From: an uncultured Flavobacteriaceae bacterium
GTDB taxonomy: Bacteria > Bacteroidota > Bacteroidia > Flavobacteriales > Flavobacteriaceae
Length of the DNA: 64,000 bases
Reading direction: 5' to 3'
Assembly (NCBI GenBank): GCA_938017825.1
Contig: CALIJE010000040.1
Coordinates: forward strand, 33,074-97,073
The position numbers were made by a program, and so were the translations under genes. This document shows positions 8,355 to 17,725 of this stretch, piece after piece (within the stretch, counting starts at the first letter, position 1; the number at the start of each line of letters is the position of its first letter). Below the pieces are notes generated by a model. The model ran no database searches and had not been told where the DNA came from. It saw only the letters and a program-made list of their open reading frames with translations.

Positions 8355-10223
8355 ATGTTTACAAACGAATATGATGTGATTGTTGTGGGTGGTGGCCATG
8401 CTGGTGCTGAGGCAGCTGCCGCAGCCGCGAATATGGGGTCTAAAACCTTGTTGATTACAATGAACTTGCAGACTATTGGTCAAATGTCCTGTAATCCTGC
8501 TATGGGCGGAATTGCTAAAGGACAGATTGTTCGTGAGATTGATGCCCTTGGCGGTTATAGTGGAATTGTAACGGACAAGTCTGCCATACAGTTCAAAATG
8601 CTGAACAAATCAAAAGGTCCGGCTATGTGGAGTCCTCGTGCACAAAACGATCGCATGCGATTTGCAGAAGAGTGGCGCTTACTTCTCGAAAAGACGCCTA
8701 ACTGTGATTTTTATCAAGAGATGGTTACGGGGATCACGGTTACGAGCGGAAAAGTTAGCGGAGTAAAGACATCATTAGGACTTGAAATTCGCGCCAAGTC
8801 CGTAGTACTTACGAATGGCACTTTTCTGAACGGATTGATTCATATTGGAGAAAAACAGCTCGGTGGGGGTCGAGCGGGGGAAAAGGCCTCTACGGGTATT
8901 ACGGAGCAATTGCTCGATCTAGGCTTTGACAGTGGTAGAATGAAGACGGGTACGCCACCAAGAGTGGATGGCCGGTCTTTGGATTATTCTGTAATGATAC
9001 CACAGCCTGGTGATTCAGAACCGGAGAAGTTTTCCTATTTGAAGACACCTGTCTTAGAACGGCAGCGCGATTGCTACATGACGCATACAAGTTCCATGGT
9101 TCATGAGATGCTTCGTGAAGGCTTTGATCGCTCCCCAATGTTTAATGGTCGAATAAAGAGTATCGGCCCTAGATACTGCCCTTCCATAGAGGACAAGATC
9201 AATAGATTCGCTGACAAGGATAGCCATCAGATTTTTGTAGAACCAGAAGGGTGGGATACGGTTGAGGTGTATGTGAACGGTTTTTCAACCTCTTTGCCAG
9301 AGGATGTGCAAGCACGAGCTTTACGTGCGGTAAAGGGTTTTGAAAAGGTCAAGTTTTTTAGGCCGGGCTATGCAATAGAATATGATTATTTTCCGCCCAC
9401 CCAACTGAAGCATACGCTTGAGACCAAATTGGTTGAAAATCTATATTTCGCAGGTCAAATCAATGGCACTACAGGATATGAGGAAGCGGCCTCCCAAGGA
9501 CTCATGGCAGGGATTAATGCTCATTTGAAGGTCAATGAAAAAGAGGCGTTTACGCTGCAGAGGGATGAAGCTTATATTGGTGTGCTTATAGATGATTTGA
9601 TTACCAAAGGCACAGAGGAGCCGTATCGGATGTTTACCTCAAGAGCAGAGTATAGGACCTTACTGCGACAAGATAATGCAGACTTAAGATTAACCCCAAA
9701 AGGCTATGCGCTAGGTCTGGCCAAAAAGGAGCGTTTAGAGCGAATGGAGCACAAGCTCAGTAAATCCAATTCCTTTGTTAAGTTTTTTAAGGACACAAGT
9801 GTTTTGCCAGCAGATATCAATCCTATTTTAGAGGAACTAGGCACTTCCTTGGTGAAGCAAAGTGATAGGATGTTCAAAGTGTTTTCAAGGCCACAGGTTA
9901 CGATGGAGCACATGATGCAATTGAATTCCGTAGCTGATTTTGTAGAAACGAATGGGCTTGATAGAGAGGTGCGTGAGCAAACTGAAATTCAAGTCAAATA
10001 TTCTGGTTATATCGCGAAGGAGAAGAACAATGCGGATAAGTTGCAGCGATTGGAAAACGTTAAGATCCCTAGAGAATTCGATTATTCAAAATTAAAATCC
10101 CTTTCGTACGAAGCGCGGGAAAAATTGAACGCCATACAGCCAGTGACGATAGCACAGGCGGCTAGGGTCAGTGGTGTAAACCCATCAGATATTAGTGTTT
10201 TGCTCGTGTACCTTGGCCGATGA
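8355..10223 (+). CDS. mnmG: tRNA uridine-5-carboxymethylaminomethyl modification enzyme MnmG (GidA)
   Basis: The full-length 622-residue FAD protein works with MnmE to install cmnm5U at wobble U34 of tRNAs. The FAD-binding GGGHAGAEAA is at residues 12-21, the family signature NPAMGGIAKGQIVREIDALGG follows at about 48-68, and GTFLNGLIHIG lies near 155. The helical C-terminal domain binding MnmE and tRNA is intact (VSGVNPSDISVLLVYL at the end). mnmG is a classical neighbour of replication origins and of par loci; here it lies between two parS-like sites. Its stop overlaps the next start by 4 bases (ATGA). Confidence 0.97.
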   Translation: MFTNEYDVIVVGGGHAGAEAAAAAANMGSKTLLITMNLQTIGQMSCNPAMGGIAKGQIVREIDALGGYSGIVTDKSAIQFKMLNKSKGPAMWSPRAQNDRMRFAEEWRLLLEKTPNCDFYQEMVTGITVTSGKVSGVKTSLGLEIRAKSVVLTNGTFLNGLIHIGEKQLGGGRAGEKASTGITEQLLDLGFDSGRMKTGTPPRVDGRSLDYSVMIPQPGDSEPEKFSYLKTPVLERQRDCYMTHTSSMVHEMLREGFDRSPMFNGRIKSIGPRYCPSIEDKINRFADKDSHQIFVEPEGWDTVEVYVNGFSTSLPEDVQARALRAVKGFEKVKFFRPGYAIEYDYFPPTQLKHTLETKLVENLYFAGQINGTTGYEEAASQGLMAGINAHLKVNEKEAFTLQRDEAYIGVLIDDLITKGTEEPYRMFTSRAEYRTLLRQDNADLRLTPKGYALGLAKKERLERMEHKLSKSNSFVKFFKDTSVLPADINPILEELGTSLVKQSDRMFKVFSRPQVTMEHMMQLNSVADFVETNGLDREVREQTEIQVKYSGYIAKEKNNADKLQRLENVKIPREFDYSKLKSLSYEAREKLNAIQPVTIAQAARVSGVNPSDISVLLVYLGR

Positions 10224-10696
10224 AAAAGTCCTTATTTTTTCGGCAGAAGAAGCCGCTCACGGTAATTATTTTGGGCACGATGTTCTTAGTATTTGTGTTA
10301 TGGTTTCTAGCAGAAGGTGCTGGCTCATTGAGTCAACTTGTGGTCATGGGTTTGCTGGGTTTGCTTTTGTTAGGATATTCAATATCATATGAAATAGTGT
10401 CAGACGGTGTTGCCAAAAAGCATTTCGGGCTATTTGGTCTCAGCCTATTTAGGGCCAAGCTTCATATTCTATATTCGGAATATTTGTGTGTTGTGAAGGC
10501 AAGGTATAAACAAGGTGCAGAGTGGGGCCCAGTGGCAAGTCTAGGTAAGGAAAGATCGGGCGAGACCTATGCTATTCGCTTGTTCAATGGGAACAAGCAT
10601 TTTACCGTTTACAGAACAAGTTCCTTACAAGGTGCGCGGCTAAAGGCAGAGGCACTTTCCGACTTGTTGGGTATTGAATTACGTGAAAAGAACTAG
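10220..10696 (+). CDS. Small membrane protein with PH-like cytoplasmic part
   Basis: I do not recognise a named family. The 158-residue protein has a basic N-terminus (MKKSLFFRQKK), two adjacent hydrophobic helices (about 13-30 and 36-55), and a soluble part rich in beta-strand propensity (YEIVSDGVAKKHFGLFGLSLFRAKLHIL, then VVKARYKQ and YAIRLFNGNKHFTVYRT). This resembles the two-helix plus PH-like domain of bacterial DUF-type membrane proteins. The start overlaps the mnmG stop (ATGA), implying translational coupling. The second parS-like palindrome begins 4 bases after its stop. Confidence 0.75.
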   Translation: MKKSLFFRQKKPLTVIILGTMFLVFVLWFLAEGAGSLSQLVVMGLLGLLLLGYSISYEIVSDGVAKKHFGLFGLSLFRAKLHILYSEYLCVVKARYKQGAEWGPVASLGKERSGETYAIRLFNGNKHFTVYRTSSLQGARLKAEALSDLLGIELREKN

Positions 10697-10718
10697 AATT
10701 GTTCCACGTGGAACAATT
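10697..10718. promoter_or_regulatory. parS-like ParB binding site, extended 22-bp palindrome
   Basis: The core TGTTCCACGTGGAACA (10700-10715) is identical to the copy at 8321-8336. The flanks extend the symmetry to a perfect 22-bp palindrome beginning AATTG and ending CAATT. It lies in a non-coding gap just after the stop codon of the preceding gene. The dyad is too short-looped to be a terminator, and it shows no T-tract arrangement beyond TTTTTTC on one side. Confidence 0.85.
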
Positions 10719-10804
10719 TTTTCGATATGTACTATTTTGTGCTGAAACACTTTTATGGCTCAGTTGTTGATAGCTAGATTCGACAACTATAATCAGGCAA
10801 AAAA

Positions 10805-11362
10805 ATGCGTTCAGTACTTCTCTTGATTTCGTTACTATTTGTTGTTCAATCCTGCATTCCTTTGAGGGTGGCGCCCAAAATTGAGGACCATAAGGTCACG
10901 AAGGGAAAGAAGTTTAAACGAAGCCTTTCTAAACGGCAAATGTTCATCTTCGAAAACCCGAAAGAAGAACATCATTTTTACAATTATGTGAATATGAAAT
11001 TTCATTTGAACGACAGCAATGTGTATGACGACATACCATTTGTAGTTGATAGGGAACAATACTTTTTTGCCTGGTATGAGGTTGAGATACCAGACAAAAC
11101 ATTGAATTTGGCACCAATGTTCACACAACTTTTTATCGGTGCTGCCTTAGGTAGTGATAATCCTTTAGAAGATTATAGTGGTGAGGACGACATACGAAGA
11201 AGAGAAAATTGGTATGTAGCAATAGAAGTATATAGTGACTCCGAAAAAGACTGTCTTGCCGCTGGCGCCCTTTCAAGGGAAGTAGTTTTGAAGTATCTTC
11301 GAGCCTTAAAACAGGAATACCTCGCTACGCACAATTATAATGAAGTCGTATTTAAGAACTAA
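10805..11362 (+). CDS. Hypothetical lipoprotein
   Basis: The 185-residue protein has an N-terminal hydrophobic stretch ending in the lipobox LFVVQSC (Cys17), so it should be lipidated and exported to the envelope. The remainder is a soluble domain with alternating aromatic residues (HHFYNYVNMKFHLND, EQYFFAWYEVEIPD) and a helical tail. I do not recognise the family. A short Val-X-Lys-rich basic patch follows the lipobox. The 3' end overlaps the methyltransferase start by 23 bases. Confidence 0.78.
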   Translation: MRSVLLLISLLFVVQSCIPLRVAPKIEDHKVTKGKKFKRSLSKRQMFIFENPKEEHHFYNYVNMKFHLNDSNVYDDIPFVVDREQYFFAWYEVEIPDKTLNLAPMFTQLFIGAALGSDNPLEDYSGEDDIRRRENWYVAIEVYSDSEKDCLAAGALSREVVLKYLRALKQEYLATHNYNEVVFKN

Positions 11363-12167
11363 AGATCATTCCGTTACCAAAGAAGAATTTGAATTGCATC
11401 ATGACACGGTTCTTGATATGCTTATTACCCATCCAAGACCTGAACATTTGGAGCGGTATTACGAAAGTGATTCTTATATTTCCCATACCGATTCTAGGAC
11501 TTCATTGGTAGACAAGCTTTATCATATGGTCAAACGGCTCAGTTTGACCAAAAAGGTGAAATTGATTTCGCGCTACGCCAACGGCACGAAAACGCTTTTG
11601 GATCTCGGTGCGGGCACCGGAGATTTTTTAGCAACCGCCAAGCAAGAGGGCTGGAGAATCGTTGGCGTGGAAGTCAATTCAAATGCACGCAATAAATCTA
11701 GCGAAAAGGGTATTGAACTACTTTCGAATCTGTCTCAGGTCGAAAACCAAAAATTTCAGATTATCACACTTTGGCACGTACTTGAGCATTTGCCCGATTT
11801 AGAGGAATATATCGAAATGCTGGCGAGTAAGTTAGAGGAGGAGGGAACCCTAGTCATTGCCGTGCCAAATTTTAAATCGTTTGATGCCAGGCATTATAAA
11901 GAGTATTGGGCGGCTTATGATGTACCAAGACACCTATGGCATTTTTCTAGAGGAGCCATTAAGAAAATGTTCGAACCCTTCGGGTTTAAACTGGTCAAAA
12001 CAAAACCAATGATATTTGACTCCTTTTATGTGAGCCTGCTTTCCGAAAAATACAAATCGAAAAGACAGAACTTTTTTAAAGCAATGTGCATCGGACTGTA
12101 CTCCAATATAAAGGCCTGGGGAACAAAAGAATACTCTTCGCACATCTATATCCTTCAAAAGGTCTAA
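11340..12167 (+). CDS. Class I SAM-dependent methyltransferase
   Basis: The 275-residue protein has the SAM-binding motif I LLDLGAGTGDFL (about 86-97), a motif II acidic residue in WRIVGVEVN, and the IITLWHVLEHLPD segment (about 140-152) typical of Methyltransf_23/UbiG-like enzymes. An AVPNFKSFDARHYKEYW stretch is also shared with methyltransferases acting on small molecules or sugars in Bacteroidota. The substrate is unknown. The start overlaps the lipoprotein gene by 23 bases. Confidence 0.85.
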   Translation: MKSYLRTKDHSVTKEEFELHHDTVLDMLITHPRPEHLERYYESDSYISHTDSRTSLVDKLYHMVKRLSLTKKVKLISRYANGTKTLLDLGAGTGDFLATAKQEGWRIVGVEVNSNARNKSSEKGIELLSNLSQVENQKFQIITLWHVLEHLPDLEEYIEMLASKLEEEGTLVIAVPNFKSFDARHYKEYWAAYDVPRHLWHFSRGAIKKMFEPFGFKLVKTKPMIFDSFYVSLLSEKYKSKRQNFFKAMCIGLYSNIKAWGTKEYSSHIYILQKV

Positions 12168-12402
12168 AACACGTTTTAAGCCTTTTTCCTAGCGTTTTAC
12201 TCAGTTTCGTGTCCGTACGAGCCTCTTCTTGCCAAAGTCTTTTCTAAAGGCTGTTTTAGAAGATGATTTTCATAGACGAAACAAATAGAATTGACCTGTT
12301 CCCATAAATAAAACTGATGACCTTCGATAGATATAAAAAAAGTCGGTTTACGGAAAGATCACATAAAATTCAATTCGTTAGGACACATTAAAAAAGCTTT
12401 CC

Positions 12403-12410
12403 TATTTTTG
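12403..12410 (+). promoter_or_regulatory. Promoter -7 box (TATTTTTG) for the OmpH-like gene
   Basis: TATTTTTG fits TAnnTTTG and ends 28 bases before the ATG at 12439. No clear TTTG lies 19-23 bases upstream. Confidence 0.45.
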
Positions 12411-12438
12411 CGCCGATTCAATACAGAAAAATTTGATT

Positions 12439-12945
12439 ATGAAAAAACTAATGTTGTTGGTTGTACTGTGTGTTATGGCTTCTTGCCAACAGGAAAAAAT
12501 GGGATATGTTGATAGCGTGAGAATCATGGAGGATTACGAAGAACAAAAAGAAAGTGCGGCTAAGTTTAAAATCAAGGTCGATGCCTTGACGAAAAAACGC
12601 GATAGTATTTCGCAGGCCTTTCAATTAGAGATGCAGGCCTTTCAAACAAGGGCGCAAAAAATGAATCAAGCCAAAGCACAAGAAGAATACGGGTTGATGC
12701 AGCAAAGAGGCCAGTTTATGGGACAGCAATTGCAGCAAGAAGAGCAAGCGCTTACCACGCTACAACAAACCGAACGCGATAGTATCATTAGTACTATTAA
12801 GAAAGAAATTAAGGCCTATGGTAAAGCACAGGGCTACTCATATATTCTTGGAGGAGGAGATACTGGCGCTGTTTTGTACGGTACGGATGCCAATGATCTA
12901 ACAGACCAAATTCTCAAGATTTTGAACGATAAGTTCAAAAAGTAA
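12439..12945 (+). CDS. OmpH/Skp-like periplasmic chaperone lipoprotein
   Basis: The 168-residue product starts at ATG 12439; the in-frame TTG six bases earlier would put MI before the signal. The signal sequence ends in the lipobox CVMASC, so it is probably a lipoprotein. It is followed by an OmpH fold: VDSVRIMEDYEE, then a long Gln/Lys/Glu coiled coil (tentacle region, about 40-115) and the closing GYSYILGGGDTGAVLYG and DLTDQILKILN motifs. Skp/OmpH proteins hold unfolded outer-membrane proteins in the periplasm. Unlike the usual arrangement, bamA is not adjacent. Confidence 0.88.
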   Translation: MKKLMLLVVLCVMASCQQEKMGYVDSVRIMEDYEEQKESAAKFKIKVDALTKKRDSISQAFQLEMQAFQTRAQKMNQAKAQEEYGLMQQRGQFMGQQLQQEEQALTTLQQTERDSIISTIKKEIKAYGKAQGYSYILGGGDTGAVLYGTDANDLTDQILKILNDKFKK

Positions 12946-12968
12946 AGAGTACACATAAAGATGTGATG

Positions 12969-12998
12969 GCCTAGCTGAAATGCTGGGCTTTTTCTTTT
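12969..12998 (+). terminator. Intrinsic terminator after the OmpH-like gene
   Basis: The stem GCCTAGC/GCTGGGC (12969-12975 with 12982-12988, one G-T wobble) has a six-base loop and is followed by a T-rich run TTTTTCTTTT. It overlaps the stop codon of the convergent DoxX gene. Confidence 0.72.
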
Positions 12999-13401
12999 AA
13001 GGCTGTAGCAAGAAAACCAAAAAAATTGCTGGTACAAAGTACACTGCTATTGTCATCGCACCTGCATAGTCTTTAGCCATGCGCTGCCCGAACAATAGCA
13101 TTAATAGCGAAATACAACATAGAATTGCACCGTAGAAGGCCAGGGTAGACGAGCCACCGCCGACTATCTGAAAAAAGCCAACCGCACACAACAGGCCTGC
13201 CGCTAGCTCAACCAACAAAACCACTGCTAACAAAAAAGGAACTGTACCCTTTAATGGGCTTTTCTCAAAATGGCTTTTTAGCCAAGACAAATTTCCACCC
13301 CAATCGAATACTTTGTCGAGGCCGCTTTGTAAAAATGTGATGACCATAAAAAGCAAAAGGAGTAATTGGGTCGCGTTATTAAGTACAGTGTCGTTCATCA
13401 A
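12997..13401 (-). CDS. DoxX family membrane protein
   Basis: The 134-residue protein has four hydrophobic helices (about 10-28, 53-75, 82-105, 112-132), with the family's GLDKVFDWGGNLSWLKSHF stretch after the first helix. DoxX-like proteins are inner-membrane proteins of poorly defined redox or quinone-linked function. The gene is convergent with the OmpH-like gene and lies 25 bases downstream of holB on the same strand, so it may be co-transcribed with it. Confidence 0.8.
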   Translation of the reverse strand: MMNDTVLNNATQLLLLLFMVITFLQSGLDKVFDWGGNLSWLKSHFEKSPLKGTVPFLLAVVLLVELAAGLLCAVGFFQIVGGGSSTLAFYGAILCCISLLMLLFGQRMAKDYAGAMTIAVYFVPAIFLVFLLQP

Positions 13402-13426
13402 GGTCTATTTTGTCGTTCAGATTTAT

Positions 13427-14578
13427 TTAGGCCGCCTTTTTATGTAATAAACGGGTCAATTTTATTGAAAGATCGGTAAAAATGAGCTTAGAATTGCCAT
13501 TTCGCTCCACATGATAGATGGCGTCTTCCAATTCTTGGGTAATATCAACGATATTGTTTTCATGGATAAAAGGAGCGAATTTCTCCAATTGAAATCCGTC
13601 AACATGAAGCTGCATATAAACCAAATCTTTTGCATTGAAATTGATAAGCATTGCCTGTCGAATAATCGCAATGCAATAATGTAGAAAGTTCTTTTGAGTT
13701 TCCCGCCCGGTAGCGGCCAACTCATTTCCCCACATAATCAATTCGTGAATTGCCCCCTTATTGCCTTTTGCTTTGAACGCACTTCTTACCCATTGTACAA
13801 ACCACTTTTCGAAAACCAGATCCTCCGAATCCTTGTTCATCAAATCAAGCGCCTTATTAAAGTTGCCATTTGCTTCATGTGCCAATTTTTTGGCTTCGGA
13901 TTTTGGTAGTCCTTTTTCCTCTAAAGCTGTACTTATTGCTTCTTCCGATAAAGGTGGAAAATGAAGAATCTGGCATCTAGACCGAATAGTCTGTAATAGC
14001 TGTTCCTCGTCTTCTGAAACCAGGATGAAAACGGTTTTCTCCGGAGGCTCTTCAATCAGCTTCAGAAGCTTATTGGCGGCACTTCCGTTCATTTTTTCAG
14101 CCATCCAAATCAACATAACCTTATATCCTCCTTCATAAGATTTAAGCGAAAGTTTCTTTACAATATCTTGAGCTTCATCAACACCAATTTGCCCCTGTTT
14201 TTTCTCAATACCGACTAGTCGGTACCAATCGAACAAATTGCCATATGGTTGCTCTAAAAGAAAGCTTCGCCACTCGTGCAAATAATGATTGCTTACCGCA
14301 TGGCTTTTCACTTTTTCACTGTTCGAAACCGGAAAAGCAAAGTGCATATCGGGGTGCGAAATCGATCCGAATTTGAGATTACAAGAGTCATTTTTACCAG
14401 CATTTTCACCGCCGGCATTTCCACAAATTATATATTGGGCATACGCTAATGCCATAGGTAAAGTACCTGAACCTTCCGGACCAACGAATAGTTGTGCATG
14501 CGAAATGCGACCAGAATCCGCACTTGTCATCAAGTGGTTTTTAATATGCGAAAGCCCTAAAATATCTTTGAACAACAT
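13427..14578 (-). CDS. holB: DNA polymerase III delta' subunit
   Basis: The 383-residue AAA+ clamp-loader subunit carries GRISHAQLFVGPEGSGTL near residues 24-40. The Walker A-like loop lacks the catalytic Lys, as expected for the non-hydrolysing delta' subunit. ANKLLKLIEEPPEKTVFILVSE and TIRSRCQIL (SRC arginine finger) are diagnostic. Only two Cys remain of the usual zinc module (CGNAGGE...DSCNL). Delta' helps load the beta clamp during replication. The ATG at 14578 lies four bases from a TATATTTG promoter box, so the transcript may be leaderless. Confidence 0.93.
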   Translation of the reverse strand: MLFKDILGLSHIKNHLMTSADSGRISHAQLFVGPEGSGTLPMALAYAQYIICGNAGGENAGKNDSCNLKFGSISHPDMHFAFPVSNSEKVKSHAVSNHYLHEWRSFLLEQPYGNLFDWYRLVGIEKKQGQIGVDEAQDIVKKLSLKSYEGGYKVMLIWMAEKMNGSAANKLLKLIEEPPEKTVFILVSEDEEQLLQTIRSRCQILHFPPLSEEAISTALEEKGLPKSEAKKLAHEANGNFNKALDLMNKDSEDLVFEKWFVQWVRSAFKAKGNKGAIHELIMWGNELAATGRETQKNFLHYCIAIIRQAMLINFNAKDLVYMQLHVDGFQLEKFAPFIHENNIVDITQELEDAIYHVERNGNSKLIFTDLSIKLTRLLHKKAA

Positions 14579-14582
14579 CCTT

Positions 14583-14590
14583 CAAATATA
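14583..14590 (-). promoter_or_regulatory. Promoter -7 box (TATATTTG) abutting the holB start
   Basis: On the minus strand TATATTTG is followed by AAGG and then the holB ATG. A start of transcription 4-7 bases after the box would fall at or next to the start codon. Confidence 0.6.
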
Positions 14591-14709
14591 GGGAAAATAC
14601 AAGGCCATGTGATACCCTATTTGAGGTCTTGTCGGCCAAAATTGCAAATTCAATAAAATACCAATCGGTAAATTGGATAATCAGGATTTATATGCCTTTT
14701 TGAGGCATG

Positions 14710-14744
14710 TTTGATTCTCCAAAACATAGATATGTGTACATTTG
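14710..14744 (+). promoter_or_regulatory. Promoter for pgk (TTTG-N23-TACATTTG)
   Basis: A -33 TTTG (14710-14713) and a -7 TACATTTG (14737-14744) match the Bacteroidota consensus with a 23-base spacer. The pgk ATG follows 23 bases later. Confidence 0.68.
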
Positions 14745-14767
14745 CCTCGCTTTAACACTCATTTTTT

Positions 14768-15958
14768 ATGAAAACCATCAACGATTTCAATTTTGACAAC
14801 AAGAAAGCCCTGATCAGGGTAGATTTTAATGTTCCATTGGATAATGATCTCATGGTGACCGACACCAATCGCATTGAAGCGGCTAAGCCAACTATCTTAA
14901 AAGTATTGGAAGATGGCGGAAGCGCAGTATTGATGTCGCACTTAGGAAGACCAAAAGGGCAAAAAAATGCCGATCTATCCTTGAAACATATCTGTTCAAA
15001 GGTTTCGGAGATTATTGGGGTCGAGGTGAAATTTGTGAATGACTGTGTAGGATCTGAAGCTGAAACAGCAGTTGCAGCTATGCACCCCGGAGAAGTTTTG
15101 TTGCTCGAGAACCTGCGCTTTCATAAGGAAGAGACCAATGGGGACAGAGATTTTGCCAAACAACTTGCGGTTTTGGGAGATATATATGTCAATGATGCTT
15201 TTGGCACTGCGCATAGAGCGCATGCCTCTACAACCATCGTTGCAGAATTTTTTCCAGATAAAAGATGTTTTGGATCCTTGCTGTCGAAGGAAATCGACGC
15301 AATAGAAAAAGTGATGCGCACGGGTGAAAAACCAGTGTTGGCTATTCTGGGTGGCGCAAAAGTATCCTCGAAAATCACCATCATTGAAAACATATTGGAT
15401 AAAGTTGACCACTTGATTATTGGGGGTGGAATGACGTATACGTTCGTTAAGGCCAAAGGCGGAAACATAGGGGACTCAATTTGTGAAGATGACAAGATGC
15501 CGTTGGCTTTGGAAATTCTGAAGCAGGCGACGGAACGGAACGTACAAGTGCACTTACCAGTTGATGTTTTGGCGGCGAACGATTTTTCAAACGAGGCGGA
15601 CACCCAGGTCGTTGATGTAGACAAGATACCTGATGGATGGCAAGGTCTCGACGCCGGACCAAGAACTATAGAGAACTTTAGAAATGTAATCACCCAAAGC
15701 AAGACCATTTTATGGAATGGTCCGATTGGTGTTTTCGAGATGGATAGCTTTAATAAAGGCACCATTGCTATCGGCGATGCCATAGACGAAGCTACGCAAG
15801 ATGGAGCCTTTTCGTTGGTTGGCGGGGGTGATTCAGTAGCTGCTGTCAAACAGTTCGGTTTTCAGAATAAAGTGAGTTATGTTTCCACAGGAGGCGGGGC
15901 GATGCTTGAAAGTCTAGAGGGGAAAACCTTGCCAGGGATAGCTGCAATAATGGCGTAA
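14768..15958 (+). CDS. pgk: Phosphoglycerate kinase
   Basis: The full-length 396-residue glycolytic enzyme converts 1,3-bisphosphoglycerate and ADP to 3-phosphoglycerate and ATP. It shows the signature RVDFNVPL (18-25), [10 protein letters not shown], the substrate loop [16 protein letters not shown] (nucleotide domain), WNGPIGVFE and the terminal GGGDSVAAV. It stands alone, with its own promoter and divergent from holB. Confidence 0.97.
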   Translation: MKTINDFNFDNKKALIRVDFNVPLDNDLMVTDTNRIEAAKPTILKVLEDGGSAVLMSHLGRPKGQKNADLSLKHICSKVSEIIGVEVKFVNDCVGSEAETAVAAMHPGEVLLLENLRFHKEETNGDRDFAKQLAVLGDIYVNDAFGTAHRAHASTTIVAEFFPDKRCFGSLLSKEIDAIEKVMRTGEKPVLAILGGAKVSSKITIIENILDKVDHLIIGGGMTYTFVKAKGGNIGDSICEDDKMPLALEILKQATERNVQVHLPVDVLAANDFSNEADTQVVDVDKIPDGWQGLDAGPRTIENFRNVITQSKTILWNGPIGVFEMDSFNKGTIAIGDAIDEATQDGAFSLVGGGDSVAAVKQFGFQNKVSYVSTGGGAMLESLEGKTLPGIAAIMA

Positions 15959-16074
15959 TTAGGTCGTTATCGGTTGTATAGGCCAAGGGGAATTTTAGTG
16001 GCCATAAATTGTAATAAAATTTCATTCTCTCGAAAAAATACCCGATTTTCGTTCACCTTCCCTGAAAACTTTTC

Positions 16075-17712
16075 ATGATTATGATGACAAAAAAGATGAA
16101 GCTGCTCTCTTTTGCACTCCTCTTAGCAGGTGTTTTTGTGGTTCGTGCCCAGCAACATGATTCTGTTCCCAAGAATCAAAATGAGCTAAGGATTATTGAG
16201 GCTAAAGATATTCCTTTAGATACGACCAAAACAAACACCCTAGTTCCATTGAACGACGCACCACTAACGTTTACCCAAGACAGGGATAAGAACACATACG
16301 GTCTTGAGGACCACCCTGAGGCTGCAAAATACGACAGTATTTGGATGAGACAGTTGTATGAGGCTGCTGCACTTTTTGACGACATGTACGATGAGGTGGC
16401 CAACAACACCGGCGCAACCAATGACAATACAGATCATTATGTCTTTGACCTTCCTACCGATACGCTTAAAGCGCGCCTGTCTAGATTAAATCAGAAGACC
16501 CCGTTCAATGTGGCGTACAATCCATCACTGGAGAGTGTAATCAGATCCTTTTTAAAACGCAAAAGCGGATTGATGGAGCGTATGATCACTGTAAGCCAAT
16601 TCTATTTTCCTTTGTTTGAACAACAGCTAGACAATTATGATATCCCAATCGAGATGAAATACTTAGCTATCGTCGAATCTGCCCTAAACCCACGGGCAAG
16701 ATCCCGAGTCGGCGCAACTGGCTTATGGCAATTTATGTATGGCACCGGTCGTGAAATGAAATTGGATATCAATAGTTATGTTGACGAGCGTAGCGACCCC
16801 ATAAAATCAACGGAGGCCGCCTGCAGGTATTTGACTAGACTTTATGGGATTTATGAAGATTGGGATTTGGCCCTTGCGGCGTACAATTCGGGCCCCGGCA
16901 ATGTGAACAAGGCCATTAGAAGATCGGGAGGCTATAAAAATTATTGGAATATACGCAGAAATTTGCCACGCGAGACTGCGGGGTATGTACCTGCATTTTT
17001 GGCTACCATGTATCTTTTTGAATATGCAGAGGAACACGGCCTCAAGCATATAAAGGCCGAACGTCCTTACTTTATTACCGACACCGTTCACGTAAAGAGT
17101 ATGATTACGTTCGATCAAATCGCCAAGTTGACCGATATCAGTGTCAAGGAGCTAGAGGTCTTGAATCCCTCATATAAACTGAATGTGATTCCGTTTATAG
17201 CAGGAAAGAACTATGCCCTTAGATTACCGAAAAACGTTATGGGGAAATTCGTGGCGAACGAAGAACAGATCTATGCATATGTAAAGAAAGAATTTGAGAG
17301 TAAGGAAAGCCCCTTGCCCAAGTTGGTCTCCCAAGCATCCCAAGAACGTATTCGTTATAAGGTTCGTAGCGGTGATTTTCTGGGAAAAATTGCAGAACGA
17401 TATGGTGTACGGGTCAGTCAGATTAAACAATGGAACGGACTTCGAAGCAACAATTTGCGAATTGGCCAACGCCTAACGATTTATCCGAGAAAGCGTGGGG
17501 CGATTCGAAAAAGCACCACCACTGCATCCGTCAGTAAACAGACGATTCCTGCAGGCGTAAAGGTTCACACGGTACGCCGGGGTGATTCGCTTTGGACTAT
17601 CTCTAGGAAATATCCTGGTGTTTCCGTCGACAATTTGAAAAAATGGAACGGTATTAGTGGTAAGAACTTAAAGCCGGGCACCAAACTTAAATTGTGTGAA
17701 TGCCCATCTTAA
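16075..17712 (+). CDS. Membrane-bound lytic murein transglycosylase with LysM repeats (MltD-like)
   Basis: The 545-residue exported protein has a signal peptide (about 8-25, ending VVRAQ). An SLT family 1 catalytic domain (about 170-310) holds the catalytic Glu201 in YLAIVESALNP, then GATGLWQFMYGTG and AAYNSGPGNVNKAI. A linker and two LysM peptidoglycan-binding repeats follow (about 425-470, RYKVRSGDFLGKIAERY; and about 497-543, HTVRRGDSLWTISRKY). It cleaves glycan strands to 1,6-anhydro ends. The C-terminus overlaps the longer possible frame of the next gene, but not its preferred start at 17726. Confidence 0.92.
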   Translation: MIMMTKKMKLLSFALLLAGVFVVRAQQHDSVPKNQNELRIIEAKDIPLDTTKTNTLVPLNDAPLTFTQDRDKNTYGLEDHPEAAKYDSIWMRQLYEAAALFDDMYDEVANNTGATNDNTDHYVFDLPTDTLKARLSRLNQKTPFNVAYNPSLESVIRSFLKRKSGLMERMITVSQFYFPLFEQQLDNYDIPIEMKYLAIVESALNPRARSRVGATGLWQFMYGTGREMKLDINSYVDERSDPIKSTEAACRYLTRLYGIYEDWDLALAAYNSGPGNVNKAIRRSGGYKNYWNIRRNLPRETAGYVPAFLATMYLFEYAEEHGLKHIKAERPYFITDTVHVKSMITFDQIAKLTDISVKELEVLNPSYKLNVIPFIAGKNYALRLPKNVMGKFVANEEQIYAYVKKEFESKESPLPKLVSQASQERIRYKVRSGDFLGKIAERYGVRVSQIKQWNGLRSNNLRIGQRLTIYPRKRGAIRKSTTTASVSKQTIPAGVKVHTVRRGDSLWTISRKYPGVSVDNLKKWNGISGKNLKPGTKLKLCECPS

Positions 17713-17725
17713 AAAGCCGAAGGAA

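Noticed and set aside
14651..14672. TACCAATCGGTA near pgk
   Set aside because: Its arms are only 4 bp and no regulator gene is nearby; resemblance to the TetR-type sites is too weak.
15121..15849. Long minus-strand open frame opposite pgk
   Set aside because: It is the antisense shadow of the conserved pgk gene.
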